Positions 15,701 through 25,760 are shown, counted from the first letter of the stretch. The stretch: DNA of 44,324 bases from Eubacterium pyruvativorans (GCF_900102225.1 NZ_FNBF01000015.1:1-44324), one strand, 5' to 3'. Program-made: numbers and translations. Notes: generated by a model not told the origin, from the sequence alone.

Positions 15701-15841
15701 TTAGAAATCGTTTCGATCTCTCAGAGACATCTCGTAATCTATATGAAGTTCTCTTTCATATTTCGGAATCAGATCTTCGCTCCGTTTCCTGCTGCACATA
15801 CATTCATCGGAGACACTTCGTATCTGTTCTCTGATCATCAT
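15701..15841 (-). CDS. Possible 46-residue small protein
   Basis: The ATG at 15841 follows GGAGAGGG at seven bases. The product is rich in charged residues (SRKRSEDL, KYERELHIDYE) with two cysteines (ECMC) and no hydrophobic segment. The frame remains open 17 codons upstream of the ATG, which fits a fragment of a decayed gene as well as a small gene. No family is recognised. Confidence 0.3.
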   Translation of the reverse strand: MMIREQIRSVSDECMCSRKRSEDLIPKYERELHIDYEMSLRDRNDF

Positions 15842-16053
15842 TTCGGGACCCTCTCCGATATTCGTTATCGTTCCACTGAGGTATCCTGACAGCTACGACC
15901 ATTCTCAATTCCGTTTTCAATTACGATAACCAACCTTTTCCGGCAGGGCCCCGCTTTCGAAAAACCATTGCAGGAGGTTGTCAATCATTCCGATCGATTC
16001 GAAGAGCTCGAATCTTCCGTCTCAGTCAAAATTCTGTTCGATTTGTGACCCTT

Positions 16054-16122
16054 CTATGCGATTTTCCGAAAGCCGGAGCCGTGCCCTGAGATGTCACCTG
16101 AACCATTCGTTCTGATTCCCAT
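16054..16122 (-). CDS. Possible 22-residue leader or small peptide
   Basis: This is the first frame after the consensus promoter. It has AAAGGAG at 16138-16132, nine bases before the ATG, and a leader of about 28 bases. The product is Gly/Ser-rich (MGIRTNGSGD...GFRKIA). A strong promoter and ribosome site for so short a frame is unusual. Alternatives are chance or the start of a broken gene. Confidence 0.35.
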   Translation of the reverse strand: MGIRTNGSGDISGHGSGFRKIA

Positions 16123-16156
16123 TGGTATCAGCTCCTTTCTTTCTTTTGTTGTCTTC

Positions 16157-16185
16157 ATTATAGGGACAGAATGTTTTCATGTCAA
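16157..16185 (-). promoter_or_regulatory. Consensus sigma-A promoter of the orphan unit
   Basis: On the minus strand TTGACA (16185-16180), exactly 17 bases, TATAAT (16162-16157): a perfect match at both hexamers and in spacing. It is the only promoter in the window that matches the consensus at all 12 positions. Confidence 0.8.
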
Positions 16186-16284
16186 TACATTTTCGAAAAA
16201 TTTTTCAATATTTTATGGATTCAGAATAAATAATCAAGATTCCGGTGACAGGTCGAACGGTGAGCAGCAGCCCGGGGGACGCTG

Positions 16285-16313
16285 TATACATTCCGGACGG
16301 GATATGCTATAAT
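16285..16313 (+). promoter_or_regulatory. Promoter for the first AEC transporter
   Basis: TATACA (16285-16290), 17-base spacer, TATAAT (16308-16313), with the ATG 45 bases after the -10. A run of GTTGA-like repeats (16328-16355) fills the leader. Confidence 0.45.
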
Positions 16314-16357
16314 ACTTTGCGTTTGCAGGTTGAGAGTTGATAATTGAAAGTTGATAT

Positions 16358-17299
16358 ATGTATGCGAATTTTGTAATTTGTCTCCGTGCCGTTCTGCCGG
16401 TTTTCATGATGATTCTGATCGGAATGGGTGTGAAGAAGATCGGCTGGCTCACTACCGAGGAAGTGAAGAAGTTTAATAAGTTCACGTTCAATATGTTTTT
16501 TCCGCCGATGATGTTCCGGAATGTGTGGGAATCAGACATGTCCAAAGGGATGAGCTGGGGATTCGTCTTTTTTTGTGTTTTCACGATTGTGGCCACGGCG
16601 CTGATTTCTTCGCTGGTTTTCCGGCGGATCGAGAAGGATCCCCGGACGGTGGCGGTGATGGTGCAGGCCTCTTTTCGGAGTAATTTCGTGCTGATGGGAC
16701 TGCCGATCGTGACGAATCTGTTCGGACAGGCCCGCATGGGAGAGATTGCCGCCGTTCTGGTGGTGGTGGTGCCGGTGTTCAATGTGGCGGCGGTGGTGGT
16801 GCTGGAAACGTTCCGGGGCGGAACCATTGATATCCGCAGCATTCTGAAAGGCGTGCTGACCAACCCGATCATTGACGGAACGATTGCCGGGTTTCTTTTT
16901 GTCGCTCTCCACATCCCGCTGCACCCGATACTCCGGGGGGTGATCAACGATATGGCCGATGTGGCCTCGCCGCTGGCGCTGATTATTCTGGGGGCATCCA
17001 TCAGTTTTCAGTCTGTCAGGGCGGAGAAGCGGCAGCTGGTGATCACGGTGCTGACCCGGCTCCTGATCGTACCGGCCATCTGGACCGCCATCGCCGTGCC
17101 GCTGGGGATCCGGGGCATTCACTTCGCCACGCTGACGGTGATGCTTTGCGGGCCGGCGGCGGTATCCTCTTTCACCATGGCCCAGGCGATGGACTGCGAC
17201 GGAGAACTGGCGGGGAATACGGTGGTTTTCACTTCGGCGCTGTCGGTGGGGACCATTGTGCTGTGGTTGTTCTTTTACAAAAACCTTGGAATGTTCTAG
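16358..17299 (+). CDS. AEC (auxin efflux carrier) family transporter
   Basis: This 313-residue membrane protein has about ten hydrophobic segments in the two-bundle AEC arrangement. It starts with a segment typical of the family (VLPVFMMILIGMGVKKIGWL) and has NKFTFNMFFPPMMF in the first bundle. The C-terminal half carries the small-residue helices LALIILGASISF and GPAAVSSFTMAQAM. Bacterial members export or import organic acids such as malate; the substrate here is unknown. The ribosome site is weak (GAAAG). A second AEC gene lies at 19311-20261 on the opposite strand, so the region carries two paralogues around Mrp and YitT. Confidence 0.88.
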   Translation: MYANFVICLRAVLPVFMMILIGMGVKKIGWLTTEEVKKFNKFTFNMFFPPMMFRNVWESDMSKGMSWGFVFFCVFTIVATALISSLVFRRIEKDPRTVAVMVQASFRSNFVLMGLPIVTNLFGQARMGEIAAVLVVVVPVFNVAAVVVLETFRGGTIDIRSILKGVLTNPIIDGTIAGFLFVALHIPLHPILRGVINDMADVASPLALIILGASISFQSVRAEKRQLVITVLTRLLIVPAIWTAIAVPLGIRGIHFATLTVMLCGPAAVSSFTMAQAMDCDGELAGNTVVFTSALSVGTIVLWLFFYKNLGMF

Positions 17300-17394
17300 G
17301 GTTTTGGTGTCCGGAGAGCGGGTAAGTAGATTCTGTATAGTCGGATGCCGGCGGTGTGCCGGTGAAGAAGAGTTTAGTTAGAAGGAGATTAATT

Positions 17395-18216
17395 ATGGCT
17401 GAGTGCAATCATGATTGCGATCATTGCGGTTCCAACGGCAGCTGCGGGGACCAGGGTCCGAAGAAGGCGCCGATGAATAAGAGATCGAATGTCCGGAAGG
17501 TGATCGGTGTGGTGAGCGGCAAGGGCGGAGTGGGTAAATCCTCTGTCACTTCCATGCTGGCTGCGGCGACCCGCCGGGCAGGGAAGAACGTGGCTGTTCT
17601 GGATGCGGACCTGACCGGACCGTCCATTCCGAAGGCGTTCGGCATTACGGAGCGGCCGATGGGAACCAGCGACGAGCAGATTATTCCGGTGAAGTCCGAA
17701 ACGGGGATCGAGATTATGTCCACGAATCTGCTGCTGGAGAATGAGACAGATCCGGTTATCTGGAGAGGCCCGGTGCTGATCGGGGTGGTTGAGCAGTTCT
17801 GGTCCGATGTAGTCTGGGGAGATGTGGATGTCATGTATGTGGATATGCCGCCGGGAACCGGTGACGTGCCGCTGACGGTCTATCAGTCCCTTCCGCTGGA
17901 CGGGATTATCATTGTCACATCCCCGCAGCAGCTGGTGGAGATGATCGTGGAGAAGGCCTATAACATGGCGGCGATGATGAATGTTCCGGTGCTGGGCATC
18001 GTGGAGAATATGTCCTACTTCCAGTGCCCGGACTGCGGGAAGAAGCATCAGATCTTCGGAGAAAGCCGCATCGATGAGGTGGCGAAGGCCCACGGAATCC
18101 CGAATGTGGTGAAGCTGCCGATGGATCCGGCGGTGGCCAGAGCCTGTGACGACGGCGTCATCGAGACGTATGTCAGCCGGGATATGGACGAGCTGGCAGC
18201 GAAGCTGGCGGAGTAG
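17395..18216 (+). CDS. Mrp/NBP35-type iron-sulphur carrier ATPase
   Basis: The ATG at 17395 has AAGGAG eight bases upstream, giving 273 residues. A cysteine-rich N terminus (C4, C8, C11, C17) precedes a deviant Walker A P-loop SGKGGVGKSS at about 41-50, with DADLTGPS (switch I) and DMPPGTGD (Walker B), as in Mrp/ApbC/NBP35. A CPDC pair near residue 204 corresponds to the CxxC that bridges the dimer with an iron-sulphur cluster. The N-terminal cysteines recall the ferredoxin-like motif of NBP35. Proteins of this family carry and deliver [4Fe-4S] clusters to apo-enzymes. The two radical or Fe-S enzymes in the hydroxyproline locus here are possible clients, but that is speculation. Confidence 0.92.
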   Translation: MAECNHDCDHCGSNGSCGDQGPKKAPMNKRSNVRKVIGVVSGKGGVGKSSVTSMLAAATRRAGKNVAVLDADLTGPSIPKAFGITERPMGTSDEQIIPVKSETGIEIMSTNLLLENETDPVIWRGPVLIGVVEQFWSDVVWGDVDVMYVDMPPGTGDVPLTVYQSLPLDGIIIVTSPQQLVEMIVEKAYNMAAMMNVPVLGIVENMSYFQCPDCGKKHQIFGESRIDEVAKAHGIPNVVKLPMDPAVARACDDGVIETYVSRDMDELAAKLAE

Positions 18217-18219
18217 AGG

Positions 18220-18248
18220 TTGACGGAGGTAATTCCCTGACTTATAAT
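18220..18248 (+). promoter_or_regulatory. Strong promoter upstream of the YitT gene
   Basis: TTGACG (18220-18225), 17-base spacer, TATAAT (18243-18248), beginning four bases after the mrp stop. The transcript would start near 18255, leaving a leader of about 130 bases before the ATG at 18386. Confidence 0.75.
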
Positions 18249-18264
18249 TAACGAAGAAAAGATC

Positions 18265-18328
18265 CCGCATTCATGCGGGTGAGCAAGTACGGTTCATGGC
18301 CCGGAAACGGGCCTGGGCCGATTTTTTT
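18265..18328 (+). promoter_or_regulatory. Structured leader with internal terminator (attenuator or small RNA)
   Basis: Hairpin 1: CCCGCA (18264-18269) / TGCGGG (18274-18279). Hairpin 2: GGCCCG (18298-18303), GAAA loop, CGGGCC (18308-18313). GGGCC at 18315-18319 can pair instead with GGCCC at 18298-18302, giving a hairpin that runs into seven T (18322-18328). The two folds exclude each other. This resembles an attenuator, or the end of an independent RNA of about 75 bases. No known riboswitch class is recognised. Confidence 0.5.
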
Positions 18329-18385
18329 CGCCCGGATGCAGGGAAGCGGGCAGAAATCCGGATGCGCCGGAGAAATGGAGGGAGT

Positions 18386-19309
18386 ATGAAGAAAATGAAA
18401 AACGGACCGTGGAAAGCGGTCATTACATTTCTGCTGCTGGTGCTGGGCAATGCACTGAATGCGGCGGCGATCGCATGTTTCGCACTGCCATACGGCATGG
18501 TGGTTTCCGGAGTGTCGGGTATTGCGAAGTTTTTTCAGTATTTCTTCGGTGCGAATCTGAATATGGTGGTGTATGCGGTCAATATTCTGATTTTCCTGGT
18601 AGGACTATTCATTATGGGAAAGCGATTCGCCGCCACCATCATCGTGGGCACTTTCGCATTCCCGATCTGTCTGCAGTTCTTCAATCATCTGACCATGCTT
18701 CATCATCTGGTGGATGATCCGCTGATCGCCGCCATCTGCGCCGGCCTGCTGGACGGTCTGGGTCTGGGTATCATCATCCGGGCGGGGGGATCCACCGGCG
18801 GCATTGATGTGCCGCCGATTATCCTGCATTCGAAATTCGGGCTGCCGGTGGCGCCGGTCATGTATGCCATCGATTTCACCATTTTCATCATCCAGATTCC
18901 GTTCACGAAATCCAACGGTGTCATTCTGGGCATTATCTATGCGCTGATCTACAGTGTGGTGATGAACAAGATTCTGGTGTTCGATCAGGGCGGCGTTCAG
19001 ATGCTGATCTTCTCCAAGGCCAATCAGGAGATCAACGAGCGCCTGATGCAGATGGGACTGGGATCCACTTTCCTGCATTCGAAGACGGGATATCTGGGAG
19101 AGGAACAGGACACACTGGTCTGTGTGACTTCAGCTCGGAACATCAATGCGGTGAAGAACGCCGTGTTCCAGTTCGATGAAAAAGCGTTTCTCACCATCAG
19201 CAGTGTCAGTGAGGTGAACGGCAACGGCTACACCCTCTGGCTGGATGACGATATGTACCAGCCGGACCGGGGAGAACGCAGAGCCGGCCGGCTGGTGAAA
19301 AAGAAATAG
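18386..19309 (+). CDS. YitT family membrane protein (DUF161 plus DUF2179)
   Basis: The ATG at 18386 follows GGAGGGAG, giving 307 residues. Five to six transmembrane segments fill residues 10-200, with family motifs ALPYGMVVSGVSGIAKF and RAGGSTGGIDV. A soluble C-terminal DUF2179 domain (about 215-290) ends with FLTISSVSEVNGNGY, as in YitT/YqfU/YpjC proteins of Bacillota. The function of the family is not firmly known. The gene has its own promoter and a leader with an internal terminator, which suggests conditional expression. It converges with the second AEC gene, with a one-base gap between the two stops. Confidence 0.9.
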   Translation: MKKMKNGPWKAVITFLLLVLGNALNAAAIACFALPYGMVVSGVSGIAKFFQYFFGANLNMVVYAVNILIFLVGLFIMGKRFAATIIVGTFAFPICLQFFNHLTMLHHLVDDPLIAAICAGLLDGLGLGIIIRAGGSTGGIDVPPIILHSKFGLPVAPVMYAIDFTIFIIQIPFTKSNGVILGIIYALIYSVVMNKILVFDQGGVQMLIFSKANQEINERLMQMGLGSTFLHSKTGYLGEEQDTLVCVTSARNINAVKNAVFQFDEKAFLTISSVSEVNGNGYTLWLDDDMYQPDRGERRAGRLVKKK

Positions 19310-19310
19310 A

Positions 19311-20261
19311 TCAGATTAGTCCGCCGTAGAGGTGCATCAGAATCATGCTGACCACCGGCAGGGTTCCCAGGGAAATCAGTGTGGAGAGGGCGACGCCTTC
19401 CGACGCCAGGTGACCGTTCAGATGCTGCTGTTCGGCCACGGCGGCGGTCAGCACCGCACAAGGGAACGCTTCGGCGTAGATACAGGTCAGCTTCGCCTCC
19501 GGGGTGATCGGCAGCCAGTTGACCAGGAAGAAGGTGAGGAACGGCATCAGAATTTCCGCAGTCAGACAGACGATCACCAGCTTGTAGTTCCGGACGATCG
19601 TGAGCAGGGGACTTTTGCCCAGAAGCACCCCCACCAGCACCATGGACAGGGGAATTGTCATATCCCCCATGGTACCCACAAAGGAGGATACCGGTCCCGG
19701 CAGTTTGATGCCCGCAAACAGCAGGACACACCCCAGGATGGTGGCGAACATGGGCATGGTGGCCATGGCCCGCAGGATCTGCTTCGGGTGGACACCGCCC
19801 TTCCTGCCGTAGTTCATCTGCAGAACCTGAAGACTGTACATATAGATGTTCAGGTTGATGTTCTGAATGACGAAGAGGAAGAAAATATCATTGCCGAAGA
19901 TGGCCTTCGCCACCGGAAATCCCAGGAACCCGGTGTTGATGGAGGTCATGACGGCCATGAGGATGCCCCGGTCCTCCTTCGGCTCGTACCGGAGCAGTTT
20001 GATGACGACCCAGGAGACGGCGCCGGTGATCAGCATGCAGGCCGCATTGACCACCAGCACCTCCAGGGTTTCGGTCAGTGTCTCCCGGGTCAGGGACATG
20101 GCGGTCATGGAACTGATGACGAGGCAGGGCGTGGAGATATTGATCAGAAGACTGGTCAGGTAGGGAGTGGATTGATCCGGCAGTATTTTCACCTTGTTTG
20201 CCAGATATCCTGCGCCGATCATCACGAAGATCGTCATCACTTTTGTAAATACAGTTAACAT
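19311..20261 (-). CDS. AEC family transporter, second copy
   Basis: The ATG at 20261 with GAGGGAGAAG upstream gives 316 residues. The frame extends further, but the added part is Arg-rich and not membrane-like. Ten hydrophobic segments follow the AEC pattern: VMTIFVMIGAGYLANKV at the start, NISTPCLVISSM, NTGFLGFPVAKAIFG in the first bundle, and FPCAVLTAAVAEQQ in the second. The sequence differs clearly from the copy at 16358, so it is an older paralogue. The substrate is unknown. It lies downstream of the DNA methyltransferase on the same strand with a 131-base gap. Confidence 0.88.
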   Translation of the reverse strand: MLTVFTKVMTIFVMIGAGYLANKVKILPDQSTPYLTSLLINISTPCLVISSMTAMSLTRETLTETLEVLVVNAACMLITGAVSWVVIKLLRYEPKEDRGILMAVMTSINTGFLGFPVAKAIFGNDIFFLFVIQNINLNIYMYSLQVLQMNYGRKGGVHPKQILRAMATMPMFATILGCVLLFAGIKLPGPVSSFVGTMGDMTIPLSMVLVGVLLGKSPLLTIVRNYKLVIVCLTAEILMPFLTFFLVNWLPITPEAKLTCIYAEAFPCAVLTAAVAEQQHLNGHLASEGVALSTLISLGTLPVVSMILMHLYGGLI

Positions 20262-20392
20262 TCTGTTTCTTCTCCCTCTGCTTTCGATTCTTCGGTTTTC
20301 TCTATGTCGTCTGCCGGTGCCTTCCCTGTCTTCCCGGCGCACTGGGGCAGCGTCCCGGGAAATCCCTGGGCATCCCCGTGTCGGGCAAAAAA

Positions 20393-21355
20393 CTACTTCC
20401 GCATCGGGCCGCTGTTTCGTTCCCAGAATACGCCGTCCTCGTAGCCCTGAATCCGGCGGTCCGTTTCCGCCCGTTCCAGGCGGACCTCCGCCCAGGCGCA
20501 GTACTGAGGGTCCCGCTCAATACCCAGATAGCGGCGCCCCAGCTTCTTCGCCGTCACGCTGGTGGTGCCGGAGCCCAGGAAAGGATCCAGCACCAGGTCC
20601 CCGGGCCGGGAACTGGCCAGAATCATCTTCGCCGCCAGTTTCTCGGGCTTCTGGGTCGGATGGCCGGTGTTTTCGGCCATGGACCAGAAGGGAACGGTGA
20701 TATCGTCCCAGAAATTGGAGGGACAGGTGTCCCGCCATTTTCCGGATTTATCCTCCCGCCAGTCCCTGGGCCGGCCGTTCTCCCGGTAAGGGGCCAGAAC
20801 CCGCCGGCGGAGACGCACGGCATCCAGGTTGAAATAATACTTTTCGCCGGCGGTGGCGAACCAGATGTCCTCCATGGAATTCTTCCAGTTGGACGCCGCA
20901 CCCCGGCCTTTCTCCCGCTCCCAGGTGATGCGGTTTTGGAGGACAAAAAAGTCCGCCATGACCCGGCCGATCACCAGGCTGCTCCGCCAGTCGCAGCACA
21001 CGTAGACAGAGCCGCCTGGCCTGAGCAGCCGCTTCGCCTCGCTCATCCAGCGGCGGGTGTACGTTTCGTAGGATCCGTCATCGGTGCGGCGGAATGTCGC
21101 ATCGTTGAAATGCTTGGAAAGATTGTAGGGCGGATCGGCGATGATGAGATCTGCACATCCGGCCGGAAGGAGGGGCATCACCGCCAGGGTGTCCCCCAGA
21201 ATCGTGTGATCCTTCAGGTCTGTGAGACTGTCCGCCGGGCCGGACAGGGTCACGGTCCGGTCCAGATAAGGACCGAGCTCCGAAACCGGACGATCCAGCG
21301 TCTTGTTTCTCGGGGCTTTTCCTGTATTCTGCTTTTTCGTTTCCGGTCTCTTCAT
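20393..21355 (-). CDS. Orphan DNA adenine methyltransferase (beta class)
   Basis: This 320-residue enzyme has catalytic motif IV DPPY at 74-77 placed before the SAM-binding motif I (LDPFLGSGTT, about 253-262), the order of beta-class methyltransferases. GHPTQKP, typical of the group, lies between them. DPPY points to N6-adenine methylation, but N4-cytosine cannot be excluded. No restriction endonuclease gene lies beside it, so it may be a solitary methylase used for gene control or replication timing, or a remnant of a restriction system. The target site cannot be read from the sequence. The basic first 45 residues precede the conserved ILGD start of the domain. Confidence 0.9.
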   Translation of the reverse strand: MKRPETKKQNTGKAPRNKTLDRPVSELGPYLDRTVTLSGPADSLTDLKDHTILGDTLAVMPLLPAGCADLIIADPPYNLSKHFNDATFRRTDDGSYETYTRRWMSEAKRLLRPGGSVYVCCDWRSSLVIGRVMADFFVLQNRITWEREKGRGAASNWKNSMEDIWFATAGEKYYFNLDAVRLRRRVLAPYRENGRPRDWREDKSGKWRDTCPSNFWDDITVPFWSMAENTGHPTQKPEKLAAKMILASSRPGDLVLDPFLGSGTTSVTAKKLGRRYLGIERDPQYCAWAEVRLERAETDRRIQGYEDGVFWERNSGPMRK

Positions 21356-21415
21356 ATATCCCCCATTCTTCCGCTGCCGGAACGGTTTCCCGGTTCCGGT
21401 GAATAAACAACCAAT

Positions 21416-21445
21416 ATTATAGCATGATTCTTCGGGTCATGGAAA
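21416..21445 (-). promoter_or_regulatory. Candidate promoter for the methyltransferase
   Basis: On the minus strand TTTCCA (21445-21440), 18-base spacer, TATAAT (21421-21416), 61 bases before the ATG at 21355. Confidence 0.4.
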
Positions 21446-21525
21446 CAGAAGCGGCGGGCTGGGGGGACCGGATGGAGGGGCCGGGGCGCATACTTATGCA
21501 GGGATATGATATAGAATACATTCGA

Positions 21526-21554
21526 TTGTTCCACTGACCCTGACATGGTATAAT
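21526..21554 (+). promoter_or_regulatory. Promoter for the glycerol kinase fusion gene
   Basis: TTGTTC (21526-21531), 17-base spacer, TATAAT (21549-21554), 31 bases before the ATG. An AGGAGG ribosome site follows in the leader. Confidence 0.65.
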
Positions 21555-21567
21555 CAATTGTTATTAG

Positions 21568-23733
<2,166 letters not shown>

Positions 23734-23766
23734 AAAATTGTGCTGGAGCAGACGGAGAGGACTCGT

Positions 23767-24606
23767 ATGAAAGAACGGATCCGGATAATGGTGAGAATGG
23801 GAATCAGGCAGTTTGCGGACCCGTATTATCAGGGGTTTGCGGCGCAGATCGCCTTCTATCTGCTGCTTTCCATTGTTCCGACGGTCATCATTCTCATGCA
23901 GATCCTCAATGTGCTGGGCATCACATCCCTGGATTTCCTGTTTATCTGGCTGGACCGGTATGTGACGCCGAACATGGCGGCGACGCTGAAGGCATTTCTG
24001 GAGAACCGGTCCTCCACGGGGAATAACATCATCCTGATCGCCATGGCGATGTGGTCCGCCTCCCGGGCCCAGTTCGCTCTGATGCGGATCGCCAATTACA
24101 CGTACAGCAGCGGCCGCACAACAGGGAACTTCTTCAAGGAACGGTGGCGGTCCCTGGGAACCATGTCCCTGACTGTGCTCACACTGGTCTTCGTGGTGGT
24201 GATTCTGGTATACGGCCAGATGATTCTCCGGCTGGTCTTCGGCCGGGTGATTCAGACGTCCATGATCTCCCGGCTGTGGTCCTGGCTCCGGTGGCCTCTG
24301 GCACTGGTGCTGTACTTCCTGGTCATTGTGTTCGACTATTATCTGCTCCCGCTGAAGAAGATGAACGTGCGGGATCTGCTGCCGGGGAGTATTATGGCTT
24401 CGGTGGGCATGCTGGTGGTGACGGTGTTCTACTCGATCTACACTAATTATGTGGTGGATTACGGTCTGATCTACGGCTCCCTGTCATCGGTGGCAGCGGT
24501 GCTGTTCTGGCTTTATCTGCTGTCCTGGGTGCTGGTGCTGGGCATATTGTTCAATAAGCTCTGGCGGGATACCAGGGATATGAAGGCGAGAAAAGAAAAC
24601 GAATGA
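23767..24606 (+). CDS. YihY/BrkB family inner membrane protein
   Basis: The ATG at 23767 has GGAGAGG six bases upstream and is preferred over an in-frame GTG at 23740. It gives 279 residues. Six hydrophobic segments are visible, with AFYLLLSIVPTVI near the start and the C-terminal pair YGSLSSVAAVLFWLYLLSWVLVLG typical of the family. Once named as ribonuclease BN, these proteins are membrane proteins of unsettled role, and some may move lipids across the membrane. The next gene, 16 bases downstream, is a lipid kinase, so the pair may act in membrane lipid handling. Confidence 0.88.
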   Translation: MKERIRIMVRMGIRQFADPYYQGFAAQIAFYLLLSIVPTVIILMQILNVLGITSLDFLFIWLDRYVTPNMAATLKAFLENRSSTGNNIILIAMAMWSASRAQFALMRIANYTYSSGRTTGNFFKERWRSLGTMSLTVLTLVFVVVILVYGQMILRLVFGRVIQTSMISRLWSWLRWPLALVLYFLVIVFDYYLLPLKKMNVRDLLPGSIMASVGMLVVTVFYSIYTNYVVDYGLIYGSLSSVAAVLFWLYLLSWVLVLGILFNKLWRDTRDMKARKENE

Positions 24607-24622
24607 AGAATAAGGTGAATTT

Positions 24623-25573
24623 ATGAAGAGACTGCTGCTGATCACGAATCTGTACTCGGGGACCCGGCAGGGTGCGAAGTATCTGGGAGATATTGTGGAA
24701 ATATTTTGCCGTGCGGACTATGAAGTGGTGGTGGCAGCCACCACCGGGCCGGGGGACGGCACGAAGATCGCCCGGGAGCGGGCGAAGGATGCGGACGTCG
24801 TCGTGGCCTCCGGGGGAGACGGCACCTTCAATGAAGTGGTGGCCGGCGTCATGGAGTCCGGGGTGAAAGTGCCCATCGGTTATCTGCCGGCGGGAACGAC
24901 CAACGACTTCGCTTCCAGTCTGAAACTTTCCACGGATCTGCTGCAGGCAGCCTATGATGTGGTGGAGGGGAAGCCGGAGACCATCGATATCGGCAGTTTC
25001 AACGGCCGGTATTTCTCCTATGTAGCTTCCTTCGGCGCATTCACGAACACTTCCTATGACGTGCCCCAGGGTCTGAAGAATTCGCTGGGCCACCTGGCGT
25101 ATATTCTGGGGGGCATCCGGGACGTGCTGACCATCCGCTCCGTGGAAATGAAGTTCATGAATGAGGACGGACATATCTATGCCGGAAAGTACCTTTTCGG
25201 TGCGATCTGCAATTCCACCTCCATGGGCGGGGTGCTGACCCTCAGAGCGGATCTGGTGAACATGAATGACGGGGTGTTCGAAGTACTGCTGATCAAGAGC
25301 CCGTCCAACATCATTGAGCTGCAGCAGATTCTGATGGCGCTGACCAGCCAGAATTACGACAATTGTCCGCTGATTGATTTCTTCAGCACCAGCCATCTGG
25401 AGATCACGGCGGACCCGGATATGCCGTGGACGCTGGACGGGGAGTACCAGGCCGGCGCCCGGGATATCGACATTGTGAACCACTTCAGTGCGGTGTCGAT
25501 TCTGGTGAATGATCATGAGAAACCCGGTGCGCCGGTTCACCGCCTGATGGATCCGTTCAACCAGGTCGTTTAA
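24623..25573 (+). CDS. Diacylglycerol kinase-like lipid kinase (YegS/DgkB/BmrU family)
   Basis: This 316-residue protein has the diacylglycerol kinase catalytic signature GGDGT at 64-68 within VVASGGDGTFNEV, followed by LPAGTTNDFA at about 88-97, which shapes the nucleotide and Mg site. The C-terminal half is the usual beta sandwich (LDGEY). Family members phosphorylate diacylglycerol or related lipids with ATP on the inner face of the membrane, recycling lipids or feeding phosphatidic acid. Length is normal. The gene lies close behind the YihY gene and probably shares its transcript. Confidence 0.9.
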   Translation: MKRLLLITNLYSGTRQGAKYLGDIVEIFCRADYEVVVAATTGPGDGTKIARERAKDADVVVASGGDGTFNEVVAGVMESGVKVPIGYLPAGTTNDFASSLKLSTDLLQAAYDVVEGKPETIDIGSFNGRYFSYVASFGAFTNTSYDVPQGLKNSLGHLAYILGGIRDVLTIRSVEMKFMNEDGHIYAGKYLFGAICNSTSMGGVLTLRADLVNMNDGVFEVLLIKSPSNIIELQQILMALTSQNYDNCPLIDFFSTSHLEITADPDMPWTLDGEYQAGARDIDIVNHFSAVSILVNDHEKPGAPVHRLMDPFNQVV

Positions 25574-25579
25574 AGAAAG

Positions 25580-25698
25580 TTTCTTAAGAAAATCAAGAGA
25601 GTCTAAAGAATTATAAACGTTGAAAATTCAATGTCTGAACGGGAGTAACGGATGCACGGCACCGTCCAATTCTTAAGAAATGCGTTGACATCTTAAGA
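25580..25698. repeat. Three CTTAAG palindromes around a promoter (candidate operators)
   Basis: TTTCTTAAGAAA (25580-25591), TTCTTAAGAA (25670-25679) and TCTTAAGA (25691-25698) are perfect palindromes sharing the core TCTTAAGA. The centres of the last two are 20 bases apart, two helical turns. The third begins immediately after the -35 of the promoter at 25685, and the second ends five bases before it. This is the arrangement of repressor sites. Confidence 0.55.
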
Positions 25699-25713
25699 AT
25701 TAACTGCTACTAT
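25685..25713 (+). promoter_or_regulatory. Promoter for the NlpC/P60 gene
   Basis: TTGACA (25685-25690), 17-base spacer, TACTAT (25708-25713), 48 bases before the ATG. A CTTAAG palindrome fills the first half of the spacer. Confidence 0.75.
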
Positions 25714-25760
25714 GGGTAACAGTTAAACGAGTTATTTCCGGACGAAAGGATATTGAATTT

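Larger units (their letters stand above)
15624..16150 (-). other. Orphan transcription unit without a long reading frame
   Basis: A consensus promoter (16185-16157) and the terminator at 15624-15655 bound a minus-strand transcript of about 525 bases. The DNA is richer in A and T than all neighbours. No frame runs longer than about 64 codons. It holds short frames at 16122-16054 (22 codons, excellent ribosome site), 15988-15917 (23), 15902-15804 (32) and 15841-15701 (46, good site GGAGAGGG). The 23- and 46-codon frames are in phase and separated by stops, so this may be a decayed gene. It could equally be a run of small proteins or a structured RNA with an 8-base inverted repeat GTTATCGT/ACGATAAC (15863-15929). 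I see no match to RNase P, tmRNA, SRP or 6S RNA. Confidence 0.5.

Noticed and set aside
15622-15889. 60-70 codon frames on the plus strand in the orphan unit
   Set aside because: They lack ribosome sites, begin inside the terminator hairpin or the mirror of the minus-strand frames, and have no coding signature.
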